The notes beneath the pieces are model-generated. The model ran no database searches and was not told the DNA's origin. It saw only the letters and a list, made by a program, of their open reading frames with translations. A stretch of DNA of 29,655 nt from Coptodactyla brooksi (lineage: Eukaryota; Arthropoda; Insecta; Coleoptera; Scarabaeidae): assembly GCA_033557675.1 (NCBI GenBank), contig JAWQRM010000128.1, forward strand, positions 1-29,655, read 5' to 3'. The translations under genes were made by a program, and so were the position numbers. Shown here in pieces: positions 28,595 to 29,655 of this stretch (positions within the stretch are counted from its first letter, which is position 1; each line of letters begins with the position of its first letter).

Positions 28595-28623
28595 GCGAAA
28601 AAGACCTTCTTGGTCTTTTTCGC
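28595..28623. repeat. Perfect hairpin, 12-bp stem, 5-nt loop
   Basis: GCGAAAAAGACC (28595-28606) pairs exactly with 28612-28623. The T-rich 3' arm is terminator-like in form, but this is eukaryotic DNA and no adjacent gene ends here, so I treat it as one of the fold-back repeats. Confidence 0.85.
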
Positions 28624-29655
28624 CATTATTGCAAACAAATTAAAAATTATTGGGAAAAAAGTTACAAGCGCAATAGCAGTAACCTAAGAAGTATGTAAGG
28701 TGGAAGTAGAAGGTATAGTCACCGAATAAACAACCTCACTCAAGCAGTGGAATATTATCAGCAAAAGTTGGACTTCTAAATCTATCACTATTTATTATAT
28801 TGTTAAACAAAAGTTATACCTTATGCCGCAGGGACTTATGGGACAACCCATTGCAGTAATAATTTTAGTACCATTTTTCGTATCTCACAAGAGTCTTTCT
28901 CTTTAGTTAATTATTTGACCTTTAATATTGTTTTAGGAAACTATCTGTAGGATTAAACTATTAATCACTTAAATTCCTGTAATGTGCACCAGTACCTTTT
29001 CTATAGAAAGTTCTTATCCAAATTTGCCTGATTCTGAATGAATGCTGCCATCTCAAGCTATTTTACTACTACTAGCTGCTTAACACAACTCCAAATAATG
29101 AAATAGCCTTTACCTGGCTATAAATGAATCAACAATGAATCTATTTCTGGAAAAATTGAAAGAGAATTTAAAATTAACGTTTGCTTCTGGAGCATGATAT
29201 TTGACTTTTTTCTAAATCTGTCATCAAGCTTCTCCATTTCTTAATGAAACCTTTCACTGTGTTTCCCTGTAATTTGGCGCTCGGCGATTTTCAAGGAAAT
29301 TATATACAGCTGCAACACTTTGTAAGACACAGCTTTGTGAATGGTATGGGCGGCCTTGTGGATGATGAAAGCACAAATACACTGCAATATTTTACGAGAC
29401 AATTTAAATGGGTTTGCTGAAACAGTGGATGGATCTGGCTTTTGCTTTCTAACAAAACAACAACCCCAAACATACGACTAGAGGAATTAAAGAATGTTAT
29501 ATAAGTAATGAAGTTCTGCTTAACTCGTCTTATGGCACCAATTTAATGCCGTTGAACATTAGAATTGAACCCCGGAATTTTAAATTTTGGAAATATCTAA
29601 TGAAAGATCTAGTTTTCAGTGACCTTATAAATAATTTCAATAAACTTTTGGCATT
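28624..29655. other. No gene recognised to window end
   Basis: AT-rich sequence without open frames of interest, transposon ends or RNA motifs that I could support. Confidence 0.5.

Noticed and set aside
28595..28623. Bacterial-type intrinsic terminator
   Set aside because: Stem and T run look terminator-like, but the DNA is eukaryotic, no gene ends there, and similar hairpins occur all over the window.
1019..28623. A CRISPR array explaining the hairpins
   Set aside because: The stems have unrelated sequences and irregular spacing, with no direct repeats and no cas-like genes.

Overview
The window looks like AT-rich, gene-poor nuclear DNA of an arthropod, most likely an insect. I found no convincing host gene. 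Every protein similarity I can recognise belongs to a transposable element, and nearly all are broken copies. The families are Penelope-like elements (PLE), a Jockey-clade non-LTR retrotransposon, at least three mariner fragments, a Tc1/mariner-type DDE transposase, two pogo/DDE_1-type transposases, a piggyBac-like element and several MITE-like inverted-repeat elements. Family names rest on motifs read by eye in the translated sequence; no database search was run.

Layout. 1-6600: a Tc1/mariner-like MITE (62-376), a set of perfect fold-back hairpins, a diverged 291-bp tandem duplication (3311-3880) and a stray PLE tail (3956-4010). 6603-8430: a head-to-head pair of 5'-truncated PLE copies flanked by a 15-bp direct repeat, with a hammerhead-ribozyme-like motif in the right arm and an older ribozyme relic just outside. 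9661-9850: a second PLE relic with two ribozyme motifs facing each other. 11274-13165: a minus-strand Jockey copy running from endonuclease to poly(A). 13352-16938: a piggyBac-like element with TTAA at both ends, carrying a nested pogo-like element (14444-16478).

16976-19705: a DDE transposase gene relic split by a 2.3-kb pogo/DDE_1-type element (17181-19474) that has terminal and subterminal repeats. 20518-23060: a MITE followed by three mariner transposase relics of differing type and orientation. 24570-25400: small reverse-transcriptase pieces. 26238-27240: tRNA-like promoter boxes and a GC-rich block of unknown origin. The rest, to 29655, is AT-rich sequence in which I see nothing codable.

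Two patterns stand out. The first is a PLE system with hammerhead-like motifs and inverted dimers. The second, less explained, is an excess of perfect or near-perfect inverted repeats (stems 12-31 bp, loops 0-20 nt) spread over the whole window. At least two of them lie in transposon coding sequence, where they appear to have formed after the insertion, which suggests a local fold-back copying process.
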